DNA of 64,000 nucleotides from UBA8079 sp049601915 (lineage in GTDB: Bacteria > Pseudomonadota > Alphaproteobacteria > UBA6615): assembly GCA_049601915.1 (NCBI GenBank), contig JBMYRB010000006.1:82702-146701 (forward strand), given 5' to 3'. The position numbers and the translations under genes are program-made. The notes below the pieces were generated by a model. It was given only the letters and a program-made list of their open reading frames with translations. It was not told where the DNA came from and made no database searches. Of this stretch, positions 43,839 to 52,860 are shown piece by piece (position 1 is the stretch's first letter; each line of letters begins with the position of its first letter).

Positions 43839-44492
43839 CTATTTCGTTTTCTCGGGCGGTGCCGGATCTGCCTGTTCCGCGTTTTCCGCTTCCGGCTCGT
43901 GTATCGATTGCCAATATGCGATGTGCTCCTGAATCGATGTGAGGATGTCGTTCACGGGTGTATCGAGTCCGTATTGCTGCATGATTGGCTCCTGGATCCC
44001 GAATTCCGCGCGCACGAACTGCAGCCAGGAGAACGGGACCGGTGCCGTGGGACGCACCTCGGGCAGTTCGGCAAACTTGAACATCAGAAATGGTTTTTTG
44101 CGGGTGCGTGTAATCGAGGCGACGATCCCGCGGCGTACCTGGCTTGAATGGGCAATGAACACGATGTTCTCCCAGGGCACGGTGCCGCACAGCCATTCCC
44201 GGAAATACACACCGTTCTCGTCAACCAGGACCTGCGGGTCGCGGTTTTGCATTCGCATGAACGTGACCACGGCCCAGACCAGCGCCGCAGCGATGAGGGC
44301 ACTGGCAAACCGCCATGAATCCTCGACGGGGCCCTCGGCAGCGAACGGGATGATCAGACACATCGCCGCGAGGGTCAGGATCGCGAGCAGGCGCCAGAAT
44401 TGAACTCGCTGGCTATAGCGGACAATCAGCGGCTCGGGTGCCGTAGCTGGCGCTCCGTCCCCGGTTGCCGGCGTGTGTTCGTCATTCGCCAT
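43839..44492 (-). CDS. Hypothetical membrane protein
   Basis: I do not recognise this family. The 217-residue protein has two adjacent membrane helices (LLAILTLAAMCLIIPFAA and FASALIAAALVWAVVTFM) and then a cytoplasmic part with a PH-like beta pattern: PQVLVDENGVYFREWLCGTVPWENIVFIAHSSQVRRG. The end is acidic and Pro-rich. Layout resembles bacterial PH-domain membrane proteins, where the fold follows two helices; this is a guess. The ATG at 44492 overlaps the hemB stop by 11 bases, so it is probably translated with hemB. An ATG 27 bases upstream is also in frame. Confidence 0.7.
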   Translation of the reverse strand: MANDEHTPATGDGAPATAPEPLIVRYSQRVQFWRLLAILTLAAMCLIIPFAAEGPVEDSWRFASALIAAALVWAVVTFMRMQNRDPQVLVDENGVYFREWLCGTVPWENIVFIAHSSQVRRGIVASITRTRKKPFLMFKFAELPEVRPTAPVPFSWLQFVRAEFGIQEPIMQQYGLDTPVNDILTSIQEHIAYWQSIHEPEAENAEQADPAPPEKTK

Positions 44493-45498
44493 TGAGAATC
44501 CGGGCCGCATCGATGGCAAAATAGGTCAGCACACCGCTGCATCCGGCCCGCTTGAATGCCATCAGGGTTTCCATCATCACGCGCTGATAGTCCAGCGCAC
44601 CATTGTCGGCCGCGAAACGCAGCATCGCGTACTCGCCGCTCACATTGTAGGCGAAGGTCGGGATGCCGAACTGGGATTTCACCCGTTGGATAATGTCGAG
44701 ATAAGGTAGCCCCGGCTTCACCATGATCATGTCCGCGCCTTCGTCGATATCGAGCGCCACCTCGCGCAGCGCCTCATCGCTGTTGGCGGGGTCCATCTGG
44801 TAGGTGTCCTTGGTTTCGCCCTTCAGAAAACCCGCGCTGTCGATGGCATCACGGAACGGGCCGTAGAAGCCCGACGAAAATTTCGCGGCGTAGGACATGA
44901 GGAGCACGCGGTCATAACCCTCCGCGTCGAGCGCGGTGCGCAGGGCGCCAATACGGCCGTCCATCATGTCGGATGGCGCGATGATGTCGCAGCCGGCCTC
45001 GACCTGGACCAGCGCCTGACGGCACAGCGCCTCGATGGTCTCGTCGTTGACCACATGGCCGTCGCGCACGATCCCGTCATGGCCGTCGGAGTTGAACGGA
45101 TCGAGGGCGACATCGCACATGATGCCGATATCCGGGTGCGCGTCCTTGATTTCGCGAATTGCCCGACAGACCAGATTGTCGGGGTTCCATGCTTCCGTGC
45201 CGTCGGGGGTCTTGAGTTCCGCGGGTGTCGCGGGGAAGAGGGCGACCGAGGGAATGCACAGCGCCTTGGCCTCAGCGACGGCGGCCGGCAGGCGGTCGGG
45301 TGAATAGCGGATGACCCCCGGCATGGTCGGGATTTCTTCTGTCCGGTCCTTGCCGTCACATACGAAGATCGGCCAGATGAAATCGTCTGGCGATAGCAGA
45401 TTCTCACGCACCATGCGGCGCGACCAATCCCAGCGTCGGTTTCGACGCATGCGTGTTTGCGGAAAGACACCAACCGGTGTCGAGGGGCCGCGGATCAT
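44482..45498 (-). CDS. hemB: Delta-aminolevulinic acid dehydratase (porphobilinogen synthase)
   Basis: Condenses two 5-aminolevulinate molecules to porphobilinogen in heme and cobalamin synthesis. The 338-residue protein has RRNRRWDWSRRMVRENLLSPDDFIWPIFV, the catalytic lysine regions LMSYAAKFSSGFYGPFRDA and MIMVKPGLPYLDII, and YNVSGEYAML. The metal-site region reads CDVALDPFNSDGHDGIV rather than the cysteine-rich zinc type, so it is a Mg-type enzyme. Nearby upstream DNA contains a truncated marR, suggesting a deletion close to its promoter. Confidence 0.95.
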   Translation of the reverse strand: MIRGPSTPVGVFPQTRMRRNRRWDWSRRMVRENLLSPDDFIWPIFVCDGKDRTEEIPTMPGVIRYSPDRLPAAVAEAKALCIPSVALFPATPAELKTPDGTEAWNPDNLVCRAIREIKDAHPDIGIMCDVALDPFNSDGHDGIVRDGHVVNDETIEALCRQALVQVEAGCDIIAPSDMMDGRIGALRTALDAEGYDRVLLMSYAAKFSSGFYGPFRDAIDSAGFLKGETKDTYQMDPANSDEALREVALDIDEGADMIMVKPGLPYLDIIQRVKSQFGIPTFAYNVSGEYAMLRFAADNGALDYQRVMMETLMAFKRAGCSGVLTYFAIDAARILNGE

Positions 45499-45513
45499 GA
45501 CCGCTCCTGAGCA

Positions 45514-45837
45514 ATGCCTGAAAGGGCCGGAAACATAGACGCAACCGGGCCCGGGTCCAAGCCCCTCTCACTTTCCTCGTCGGGCGATCTGCATCAGGAG
45601 CGTTCATCCCACGCCCGTCGGTCGGTACGCGTCAAGCTGACGGAGAAGGGCCTCGAGCTCAGCCGTCTGCTCGAACAGATGTTCGAGCGCCATGTAGCGG
45701 CTGTGGAACATTCCATCGACAAGGAAAATCTGGCGGCCGCCAATGAAAGCCTACGGGATGTGGAGCGGTTCTGGCTCCAGCAGCTCGGGTTTGGCCCGCG
45801 TGTCGCCAAGTTCTCTCGGGTAGAGACGGCGGTCTAG
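45514..45837 (+). pseudogene. Truncated MarR-family (LdtR-like) regulator
   Basis: From about 45590 the frame reads HQERSSHARRSVRVKLTEKGLELSRLLEQMFERHV and ends ANESLRDVERFWLQQLGFG. This is the wing and C-terminal dimer helices of an LdtR-like MarR regulator. The N-terminal dimer helix and DNA-recognition helix are absent; the 25 residues before it have no family match and run into the hemB 5' flank. A MarR gene beside hemB is a common order in this group, so a once-intact gene lost its 5' half, probably by deletion. Confidence 0.7.
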
Positions 45838-45860
45838 ACGTCAACGGATACTTCGGAACG

Positions 45861-45894
45861 AAAAAGGGCGGCTGCATGCGCAGCCGCCCTTTTT
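45861..45894. terminator. Bidirectional terminator between the marR remnant and rpoH
   Basis: A perfect stem, GGGCGGCTGC (45866-45875) with its complement (45880-45889), round an ATGC loop, flanked by A5 on the left and T5 on the right, so it works in both directions. Confidence 0.9.
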
Positions 45895-45912
45895 GTCGTT
45901 TGGTTGCCTGTA

Positions 45913-46806
45913 TCAGGCGTGAAGATCGTTGGCCAACAGCGCTGACGCATCCTTGCCGTTCTCACTCAGCACATGCTTCAGCTTGTCGAGCGCCTTGGCC
46001 TCTATCTGACGGATGCGCTCCTTGCTGACACCGAAACTTTCGCCGATTTCGGACAGGGTTTTCTTGTCCTTCGACAGGAACCGGCGGACGATAATCTGCC
46101 GTTCGCGATCTCCCAGTGTGTCGAGGGCATCTTCCAGCCAGGCCGTGCGGACTTCGCCGTCATGATGCCAAGCCGTGATATCTTCCGGGTTTGGACCATC
46201 GTCTGCAAGCATATCCTGGAACTCGAAGTCGTCCTCATCGCCGTAGCTGACATTTAGCGAACTGTCGGGGCCACCCAGATGAGCCTCCATGCGCACCACG
46301 TCCGTCGTCTTGACCTGAAGCCGTTCGGCAACACGTTCACGGTCCGCGTCGGTCAACGTGCCGTCAGGGCCCGTCGCCAGCTGGGCGCGTACCTTTCGGA
46401 GATTGAAGAAGAGGCGGCGTTGGGCCGGCGTCGTGGCGACGCGAACGATCGAGTTGTTACGCAGGATATGGTTCTGGATGGCGGCCATGATCCACCAGGA
46501 GGCGTAAGTTGAAAACCGCGCATTGTGTGAGGGGTCGAAGCGCTGGGCGGCTTCCATCAGGCCGATATTACCTTCCTGTACGAGATCACCGACCGGCAGC
46601 CCGTAGCCTTTGAACTTCCACGCGATGCGCAGAACGAACCGCGCATAGGCTTCGATCAGTTCATGGAGTGCTGCCTCGTCCTGTTCTTCGCTCCAGCGAC
46701 GGGCCAGCTCGAATTCGTGCTCCTTTTCCAGGATCGGGGCCTGCATGACGGCATTGGCGTAGCGACGGTTTCCGCGTTCGATTGCCTGTGATGCAAATGT
46801 GGCCAT
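45913..46806 (-). CDS. rpoH: RNA polymerase sigma-32 factor (RpoH)
   Basis: Heat-shock and general stress sigma factor. Region 2 reads DLVQEGNIGLMEAAQRFDPSHNARFSTYASWWIMAAIQNHILRNNSIVRV, followed by the RpoH box QRRLFFNLRK; region 4 has LGDRERQIIVRRFL and the helix-turn-helix LSEIGESFGVSKERIRQIEAKALDKL. The ATG at 46806 is preceded by AAAGGACAG and gives 297 aa; the longer open frame to 47016 runs through AT-rich promoter DNA and is rejected. Alphaproteobacteria often have two RpoH proteins; which paralogue this is cannot be told. Confidence 0.93.
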   Translation of the reverse strand: MATFASQAIERGNRRYANAVMQAPILEKEHEFELARRWSEEQDEAALHELIEAYARFVLRIAWKFKGYGLPVGDLVQEGNIGLMEAAQRFDPSHNARFSTYASWWIMAAIQNHILRNNSIVRVATTPAQRRLFFNLRKVRAQLATGPDGTLTDADRERVAERLQVKTTDVVRMEAHLGGPDSSLNVSYGDEDDFEFQDMLADDGPNPEDITAWHHDGEVRTAWLEDALDTLGDRERQIIVRRFLSKDKKTLSEIGESFGVSKERIRQIEAKALDKLKHVLSENGKDASALLANDLHA

Positions 46807-46874
46807 GATATTCTGTCCTTTGACAAATCGGGGCGGGAGGCTATATCCCACAAGGATCAATGATGGTTTTGGTT

Positions 46875-46942
46875 TCGACTCGATAATAAATGAATATACG
46901 TACGGAGCCTGACGGATACAACCTGATATCGACTCGATATTA
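46875..46942. repeat. Direct repeat TCGACTCGATAwTA in the rpoH/marR intergenic region
   Basis: TCGACTCGATAATA (46875-46888) recurs as TCGACTCGATATTA (46929-46942), 13 of 14 bases identical, 54 bases apart. Both lie in the very AT-rich gap between rpoH and the divergent MarR gene, so they may be operators for that regulator or another shared one. Confidence 0.5.
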
Positions 46943-47004
46943 TCTATATTATATAAGATATTTCCTATTTTGTTCAGATTGAAGCGTAACAAGAACAGGT
47001 AGAT

Positions 47005-47589
47005 ATGGCCTCCCAAGCCACTAATAATATTGATAAAGAAGACCTTTCACGGCTCCTGGACCGTCTCGGCAGGATGTCACGTGGGTTGCAATATTGTCAT
47101 GGCTTGAATCCGGCGCAATGGGACTGCCTGCGCTTTATCGGCCAGGCAAATCGCTTTTCGCGCACGCCCGGTGCCCTCGCAGCGTTTCTCGGCACAACCA
47201 AGGGAACGGCAAGCCAGACCCTGAACGCGCTCGAAAAAAAGGGCTATCTCCGTCGCGTGCCCGACCCCGATGACCGGCGTGTGCGTCATATCGAACTGAC
47301 GGAACTAGGCGCGGGATTGCTGGACGAAGACCCGCTCAATTGCCTCGACAAGGCTATCTCGAATTTGCCGGCGGAAACCCTGGACACCGTGGCCGCCGGC
47401 CTGGCGCGGCTTTGCTCCGATATGCAGTCACGGTGTGGCGGGCAGGATCTTGGCATCTGCCAGACGTGCGGGCATTTCGACGGCGAAACGGCGGGCGGCA
47501 ATATGATGTGCGGCCTGAAGCAGGCCGAGCTCAGTTGCGAAGATTCCACAAAGTTCTGCGTGAACTTCTCGCCCGAGGCGGATACCTGA
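47005..47589 (+). CDS. MarR family regulator with cysteine-rich C-terminal tail
   Basis: The first 140 residues form a normal MarR winged helix: LNPAQWDCLRFIGQANRFS, GALAAFLGTTKGTASQTLNALEKKGYLRR and the wing DPDDRRVRHIELTELG. After a helical dimer region, the last 60 residues hold seven cysteines. Six follow the pattern C-x7-C-x2-C-x13-C-x8-C-x6-C, ending KFCVNFSP. Such a tail is not part of the MarR fold and looks suited to a metal or iron-sulfur cluster, so redox or metal sensing is a reasonable guess. It diverges from rpoH across an AT-rich gap with direct repeats. It converges on glutaryl-CoA dehydrogenase. Confidence 0.88.
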   Translation: MASQATNNIDKEDLSRLLDRLGRMSRGLQYCHGLNPAQWDCLRFIGQANRFSRTPGALAAFLGTTKGTASQTLNALEKKGYLRRVPDPDDRRVRHIELTELGAGLLDEDPLNCLDKAISNLPAETLDTVAAGLARLCSDMQSRCGGQDLGICQTCGHFDGETAGGNMMCGLKQAELSCEDSTKFCVNFSPEADT

Positions 47590-47616
47590 AATTGCTGACC
47601 GGTTCCCGGTTGGGTA

Positions 47617-48840
47617 TCAGGCCCCTGTAAACGCCTGGAGCCCTGTCTGGGCGCGTCCCAAGATCAACGCATGGATGTCGTGGGTGCCTTCATAGGTGTT
47701 CACAGATTCCAGATTCATCACATGCCGGATGACGTGATACTCGTCGGAGATGCCGTTCCCGCCGTGCATGTCGCGCGCGACCCGCGCGATATCCAGCGCC
47801 TTGCCGGCGTTGTTGCGTTTCATCAGTGAGATCATCTCCGGTGTCGATTTGCCCTCATCGATCAACCGTCCGAGGCGCAGGCTGCCGTGCAGGCCCAGCG
47901 TGATCTCGGTCTGCATGTCGGCGAGTTTCTTCTGGATGAGCTGGTTGGCAGCCAACGGACGTCCGAACTGCTTGCGCACGAGCGTGTAGTCGCGTGCGGC
48001 ATGCCAGCACGCTTCCGCGGCGCCCATCGCACCCCAGGAGATGCCGTAGCGCGCCTTGTTCAGACAGCCGAACGGGCCGCCCAGCCCGCGCGCGTTGGGC
48101 AACTTGTTTTCCGCCGGCACGAAGACCTCGTCCATGACAACCTCGCCGGTGGCCGACGCGCGCAGGGAGAACTTGCCCTCGATCTTGGGGGTCGAGAGGC
48201 CTTCCATGCCGCGCTCCAAGATGAAGCCGCGGATGACGCCATCATCGTCCTTCGCCCAGACGACGAACACGTCGGCGATCGGCGCATTGGAGATCCACAT
48301 CTTCGCGCCCGACACCGAATAGCCGCCATCGACCGACTTCGCGCGGGTCACCATGCCGCCGGGATCGGAGCCATGGTCTGGCTCCGTCAGCCCGAACGCG
48401 CCGACCCACTCGCCGGTCGCCAGCTTCGGGAGGTACTTCATGCGCTGCTCTTCGGAGCCGTATTCGTAGATCGGCCACATCACCAATGACGACTGCACCG
48501 ACAGCGCCGAGCGGTAACCGGAATCGACCCGCTCGACCTCGCGCGCGATCAGCCCGTAGCAGACATGGTTCACACCTGCGCAGCCATACTTCTCGGGCAG
48601 GGTCGAGCCCAGCATGCCCAGCTCGCCGAACTCGTTCATGATCTCGCGGTCGAAGGTCTCGTTGCGGTTGGCCTCGAGGATCCGCGGCAGTAGCTTTTCC
48701 TGGCTATAGTCCCGGGCTATGTCTTGGACCATGCGCTCGTCCTCGCCGAGCGCATCGTCGAGCACCAAAGCGTCGTCCCACTGGAAACGCGGCTTTTCTG
48801 CGCTGGCGCCTGTGGGACCTGCGTTTTCGGCGATACTCAT
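47617..48840 (-). CDS. gcdH: Glutaryl-CoA dehydrogenase family acyl-CoA dehydrogenase
   Basis: FAD enzyme that oxidatively decarboxylates glutaryl-CoA to crotonyl-CoA in lysine, tryptophan or benzoate breakdown. The 407-residue protein has VDSGYRSALSVQSSLVMWPIYEYGSEEQ, GAFGLTEPDHGSDPGGM (substrate Arg is usually just beyond), KMWISNAPIADVFVVWAK, and the C-terminal VMNLESVNTYEGTHDIHALILGRAQTG, where the catalytic base is the Glu in YEGT. These segments match GcdH better than short-chain dehydrogenases. A cupin gene lies 119 bases upstream on the same strand. Confidence 0.9.
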   Translation of the reverse strand: MSIAENAGPTGASAEKPRFQWDDALVLDDALGEDERMVQDIARDYSQEKLLPRILEANRNETFDREIMNEFGELGMLGSTLPEKYGCAGVNHVCYGLIAREVERVDSGYRSALSVQSSLVMWPIYEYGSEEQRMKYLPKLATGEWVGAFGLTEPDHGSDPGGMVTRAKSVDGGYSVSGAKMWISNAPIADVFVVWAKDDDGVIRGFILERGMEGLSTPKIEGKFSLRASATGEVVMDEVFVPAENKLPNARGLGGPFGCLNKARYGISWGAMGAAEACWHAARDYTLVRKQFGRPLAANQLIQKKLADMQTEITLGLHGSLRLGRLIDEGKSTPEMISLMKRNNAGKALDIARVARDMHGGNGISDEYHVIRHVMNLESVNTYEGTHDIHALILGRAQTGLQAFTGA

Positions 48841-48959
48841 GACCTTAACTCCTGCAAATGTGGCACGTCGTTTTCGAAGTGGCAGGACGATAAGAATGTA
48901 ATCCCGCCATTCTCCGGCACTCGGTCTGATTATCGTCCCACGATATGAGACGCAACCGC

Positions 48960-49343
48960 TCAGTCCCTTACGGTTTCGAACTCGCCCGGCGAGGTGATCT
49001 CGAGAAGTTCGCAGTCTTCCGACATCCAGAGCGCGTCGTGCATGATTCCATCGGGCTGATAGAAACAGTCACCTTTGGAAACACTTATTTCGCCTTCGCC
49101 GTCGAACCAGAAGCGGGCCTCGCCCTGCAACACATAGATCATCTGGAAATTGGTCATATGCGCATGCTTGCCGGTGTGATGATCCGCTGCAGGATCGGCA
49201 ATGCGAATGACATGGGCGCTGAACTGGCCTGCTGTCGCGTCGCGGATGCCCAGGTCGGCGTATTCGAAGTCCTCCCGCAGTCCCTTTTTCCATTCGGCAT
49301 CTCGTGCGTACTTAACACTAAATTTTTCTTTAGCCGCTTTCAT
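48960..49343 (-). CDS. Cupin-domain protein
   Basis: A single-domain, 127-residue cupin. Motif 1 is HTGKHAHMTNFQMIYVLQGEARFWFDGE, with two histidines, a Gln near the usual Glu position, and the GD-like glycine; motif 2 is DCFYQPDGIMHDALWMSEDCELLEI, with one histidine. It could bind a metal and serve as a small dioxygenase, isomerase or ligand sensor; sequence does not decide. It lies upstream of gcdH on the same strand and diverges from the small gene at 49479. Confidence 0.85.
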   Translation of the reverse strand: MKAAKEKFSVKYARDAEWKKGLREDFEYADLGIRDATAGQFSAHVIRIADPAADHHTGKHAHMTNFQMIYVLQGEARFWFDGEGEISVSKGDCFYQPDGIMHDALWMSEDCELLEITSPGEFETVRD

Positions 49344-49478
49344 GGAACCGTTCCTCCCGTGGGACGTTTCTCAGCATCCGACTATAGGCCGGTGTATTTG
49401 CACTGACCATCACCGTGGAGAGCAAGTCGAATGGCCAGACTTCCGCACGCCAAAGCCCGAAGCATGGCGGGAGACAGC

Positions 49479-49676
49479 ATGATTTTCGAGTTTTCCGCTG
49501 TGGGGAACGCTGTGAAGGTGTGCGTGGTCGACCCGGACGCGGGGCTGGAAGTCTCGATCGTCCGCCCGGCCAACGCAGGCGAGGAAGCGCTGCGCCGAAC
49601 GGTGATGGCTAAACGTCGTTATATGCTGGACAAGCGCCAGCCGGCACCATTGGGCTGCGGCGGCGTGTTCGTTTGA
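49479..49676 (+). CDS. Small conserved protein, possibly DUF6898
   Basis: About 65 residues reading IFEFSAVGNAVKVCVVDPDAGLEVSIVRP, then LRRTVMAKRRYMLDKRQ. The pattern resembles small alphaproteobacterial proteins of the DUF6898 type (FEF-x-VGN-x-(V/M)-(K/R)-V-x-x-(V/I)-D). The ATG at 49479 has GGGAGA before it; starts at 49464 and 49431 are in frame. Function unknown. It faces mucR tail to tail across 24 bases. Confidence 0.55.
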   Translation: MIFEFSAVGNAVKVCVVDPDAGLEVSIVRPANAGEEALRRTVMAKRRYMLDKRQPAPLGCGGVFV

Positions 49677-49700
49677 CCTGGTTTACCGATGACTGCCCTG

Positions 49701-50117
49701 CTAACGCGCGCGCTTTCCCAGGCCGATTTCTTTCGCAAATGCCGAACGCTGCTTCGCATAGTTCGGTGCCACCATCGGATAATTGGCCGATAGGCCCCAT
49801 TTGGCCCGGTACTCTTCGGGGGTCAGATTATATGCGGTGCGGAGATAGCGCTTGAGCATTTTCAGCTTTTTGCCGTCTTCCAGGCAAATGATGTGGTCGG
49901 GCGTGATCGAACGCTTCACGGGGACGGCGGGTTTTTGTTTAGTCTGAACGCTCGCAGCGCCGCCACCGAGGCCTTCGAGACTACCATAGACCGATTTGAT
50001 GACTTCGGAAATTTGGGTTTCCGGAATGGGGTTGTTGCCGATATACGCAGACACGACGCGCGTGGTCATCCTAAGAAGTTCGTCACGAGACAAGTTGTCA
50101 GGATTGTTTTCTGTCAT
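49701..50117 (-). CDS. MucR/Ros family transcriptional regulator with altered zinc site
   Basis: H-NS-like or zinc-finger repressor family that controls exopolysaccharide, motility and cell-cycle genes in alphaproteobacteria. From the ATG at 50117 the 138 residues include RDELLRMTTRVVSAYIGNNPI, the DNA-binding ICLEDGKKLKMLKRYLRTAYNLTPEEYRAKWGL, and YPMVAPNYAKQRSAFAKEIGLG. The classic ligand set C-x2-C-x9-H-x4-H here reads C-x2-D-x9-Y-x4-Y, so only one ligand is left and zinc binding is doubtful. The ribosome-binding site is a run of nine Gs (about 50130-50122). The frame is open to 50195, but that part lacks homology. Confidence 0.92.
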   Translation of the reverse strand: MTENNPDNLSRDELLRMTTRVVSAYIGNNPIPETQISEVIKSVYGSLEGLGGGAASVQTKQKPAVPVKRSITPDHIICLEDGKKLKMLKRYLRTAYNLTPEEYRAKWGLSANYPMVAPNYAKQRSAFAKEIGLGKRAR

Positions 50118-50480
50118 CTGTCCCCCCCCCAATTCCTGCATATGCTTTGGCATGCAGACGGCAGTCGTGATCGCATGCGGGTTAGACCCAGTCAATACGC
50201 CTTTTGAATAATCATCAGTACTTTTCGGAAAGAGCGAAATGAACAGATGGAACTGGACTAAAAAGCAACTTTGACTGACGTAACGAAGACCCGCTTTTTG
50301 TGTCGATGACTATGGCTGCACTACACCAAAAATGGTGCGGCGCGAAAAACCCGGTGATGTCGTTGTCCACATCATTTCAACGCGACAGCTTGTGTATCGC
50401 TGGCGGCGACCGACGAGATGTGGTAATTCGGGCGCGGTCTGACTATCCCAATTTCAGCGATGTTTACACGGACTTGATGC
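50118..50480. other. Intergenic region between mucR and rpiB
   Basis: A 363-base stretch without a convincing gene; one 77-codon plus-strand frame (50300-50533) has no recognisable features and overlaps rpiB. It holds the mucR leader with its G9 run and, presumably, divergent promoters, but I cannot fix -35/-10 boxes. A short CACCA/TGGTG hairpin with an AAAA loop lies at 50324-50337. Confidence 0.5.
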
Positions 50481-50918
50481 ATGAGCGAAGGCACGATCGC
50501 AATCGCGGCCGACCACGCCGGATACGCCCTTAAGGAAGAACTCAAGGCAGACCTTCTGGAACGTGGTGTGACCGTCCTTGATCTCGGTACCGACAGCGAT
50601 GCCTCGGCCGACTATCCCGACTTCGGGAAAGCGGTCGGCGAAGCCGTCACGTCGGGTCAGGCGGACCAGGGTGTCATCATCTGCGGGACCGGTATCGGCA
50701 TCTCCATCGCGGCCAACCGGATCGCCGGCGTGCGTGCAGCCCTTTGCCATGACGCCACGACCGCGCGTCTGGCGCGCGAACATAATGACGCGAATGTCCT
50801 GGCGCTGGGGGCCCGTATTCTCGGTCACGAGGTTGCGCATGACTGCCTGCGCGCATTTCTCGATGCGTCGTATCCCGGCGGCGAGCGACACGACCGAAGG
50901 GTCGGGAAACTGGGATAG
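50481..50918 (+). CDS. rpiB: Ribose 5-phosphate isomerase B
   Basis: Interconverts ribose 5-phosphate and ribulose 5-phosphate. The 145-residue LacAB/RpiB fold shows AIAADHAGYALKEELK, DYPDFGKAVGEAV, the active-site loop GVIICGTGIGISIAANRIAGVRAALCHD and LAREHNDANVLALGARI. The active-site cysteine is the one in IICGTG. It lies 77 bases upstream of glyA and very probably belongs to the same operon, a common order in this group. Confidence 0.94.
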   Translation: MSEGTIAIAADHAGYALKEELKADLLERGVTVLDLGTDSDASADYPDFGKAVGEAVTSGQADQGVIICGTGIGISIAANRIAGVRAALCHDATTARLAREHNDANVLALGARILGHEVAHDCLRAFLDASYPGGERHDRRVGKLG

Positions 50919-50995
50919 CAATGGCGGGTTGATTGCGGGCGCCGGACTGCGGTGTGATAAAAGTATCTGAACGAAAGAGCGACAGAGGAAAAAGT

Positions 50996-52309
<1,314 letters not shown>

Positions 52310-52349
52310 TCGACAAGGAAAAAGAGAAGCGACGCGAGAGGATACGTAA

Positions 52350-52829
52350 ATGCGCTGCCCGTTTTGTGCACACTCCGACACGCATGTGAAGGATTCGCGT
52401 CCAACCGAGGACAACACAGCGATCCGTCGCCGCCGCGCATGCCCTAATTGTGGCGCGCGCTGGACAACGTTCGAACGCGTTCATCTGCGTGACCTGACAG
52501 TGGTTAAGAAGAACGGTCAGCGCGTGCCGTTCGATCGTGACAAGCTGGAAAGTTCCATACGCATTTCCCTGCGCAAGCGACCGGTGGATGCCGAGCGCGT
52601 GGATCGGGTCATCAGCGGCATTGTGCGGCGTCTCGAATCCTCGGGCGAGACGGATATCCCTTCCGATGCCATCGGCGAGGCCGTGATGGATGCCTTGGCC
52701 AATCTCGATTCCATCGCCTATGTGCGGTTCGCCTCGGTCTACAAGAATTTCCGTGAAGTACGCGATTTCGAGGATTTTATCGGGAACGAGCATTTGGCGG
52801 CTGACGGCGAGACGGCCGAAAACGATTGA
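52350..52829 (+). CDS. nrdR: Transcriptional repressor NrdR
   Basis: Zinc-ribbon, ATP-cone repressor that senses dATP/ATP and shuts down ribonucleotide reductase genes. The 159-residue protein begins MRCPFCAHSDTHVKDSRPTE and has RRRACPNCGARWTTFER (the second zinc pair), then the ATP-cone VVKKNGQRVPFDRDKLESSIRISLRKRPV. The glyA-nrdR-ribD order is widespread. Its likely target in this window is nrdJ. Confidence 0.97.
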   Translation: MRCPFCAHSDTHVKDSRPTEDNTAIRRRRACPNCGARWTTFERVHLRDLTVVKKNGQRVPFDRDKLESSIRISLRKRPVDAERVDRVISGIVRRLESSGETDIPSDAIGEAVMDALANLDSIAYVRFASVYKNFREVRDFEDFIGNEHLAADGETAEND

Positions 52830-52860
52830 TCGCGGGCGGCTTTCGCCCGACCCTAGTCTG

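Noticed and set aside
50300..50533. 77-codon plus-strand open frame upstream of rpiB
   Set aside because: No homology or ribosome-binding site, it overlaps rpiB in another frame, and its Arg-rich end is a shadow of rpiB.
52310..52860. FMN riboswitch for the riboflavin genes
   Set aside because: The rib genes are embedded in an operon behind glyA and nrdR with short gaps; no RFN element is visible.
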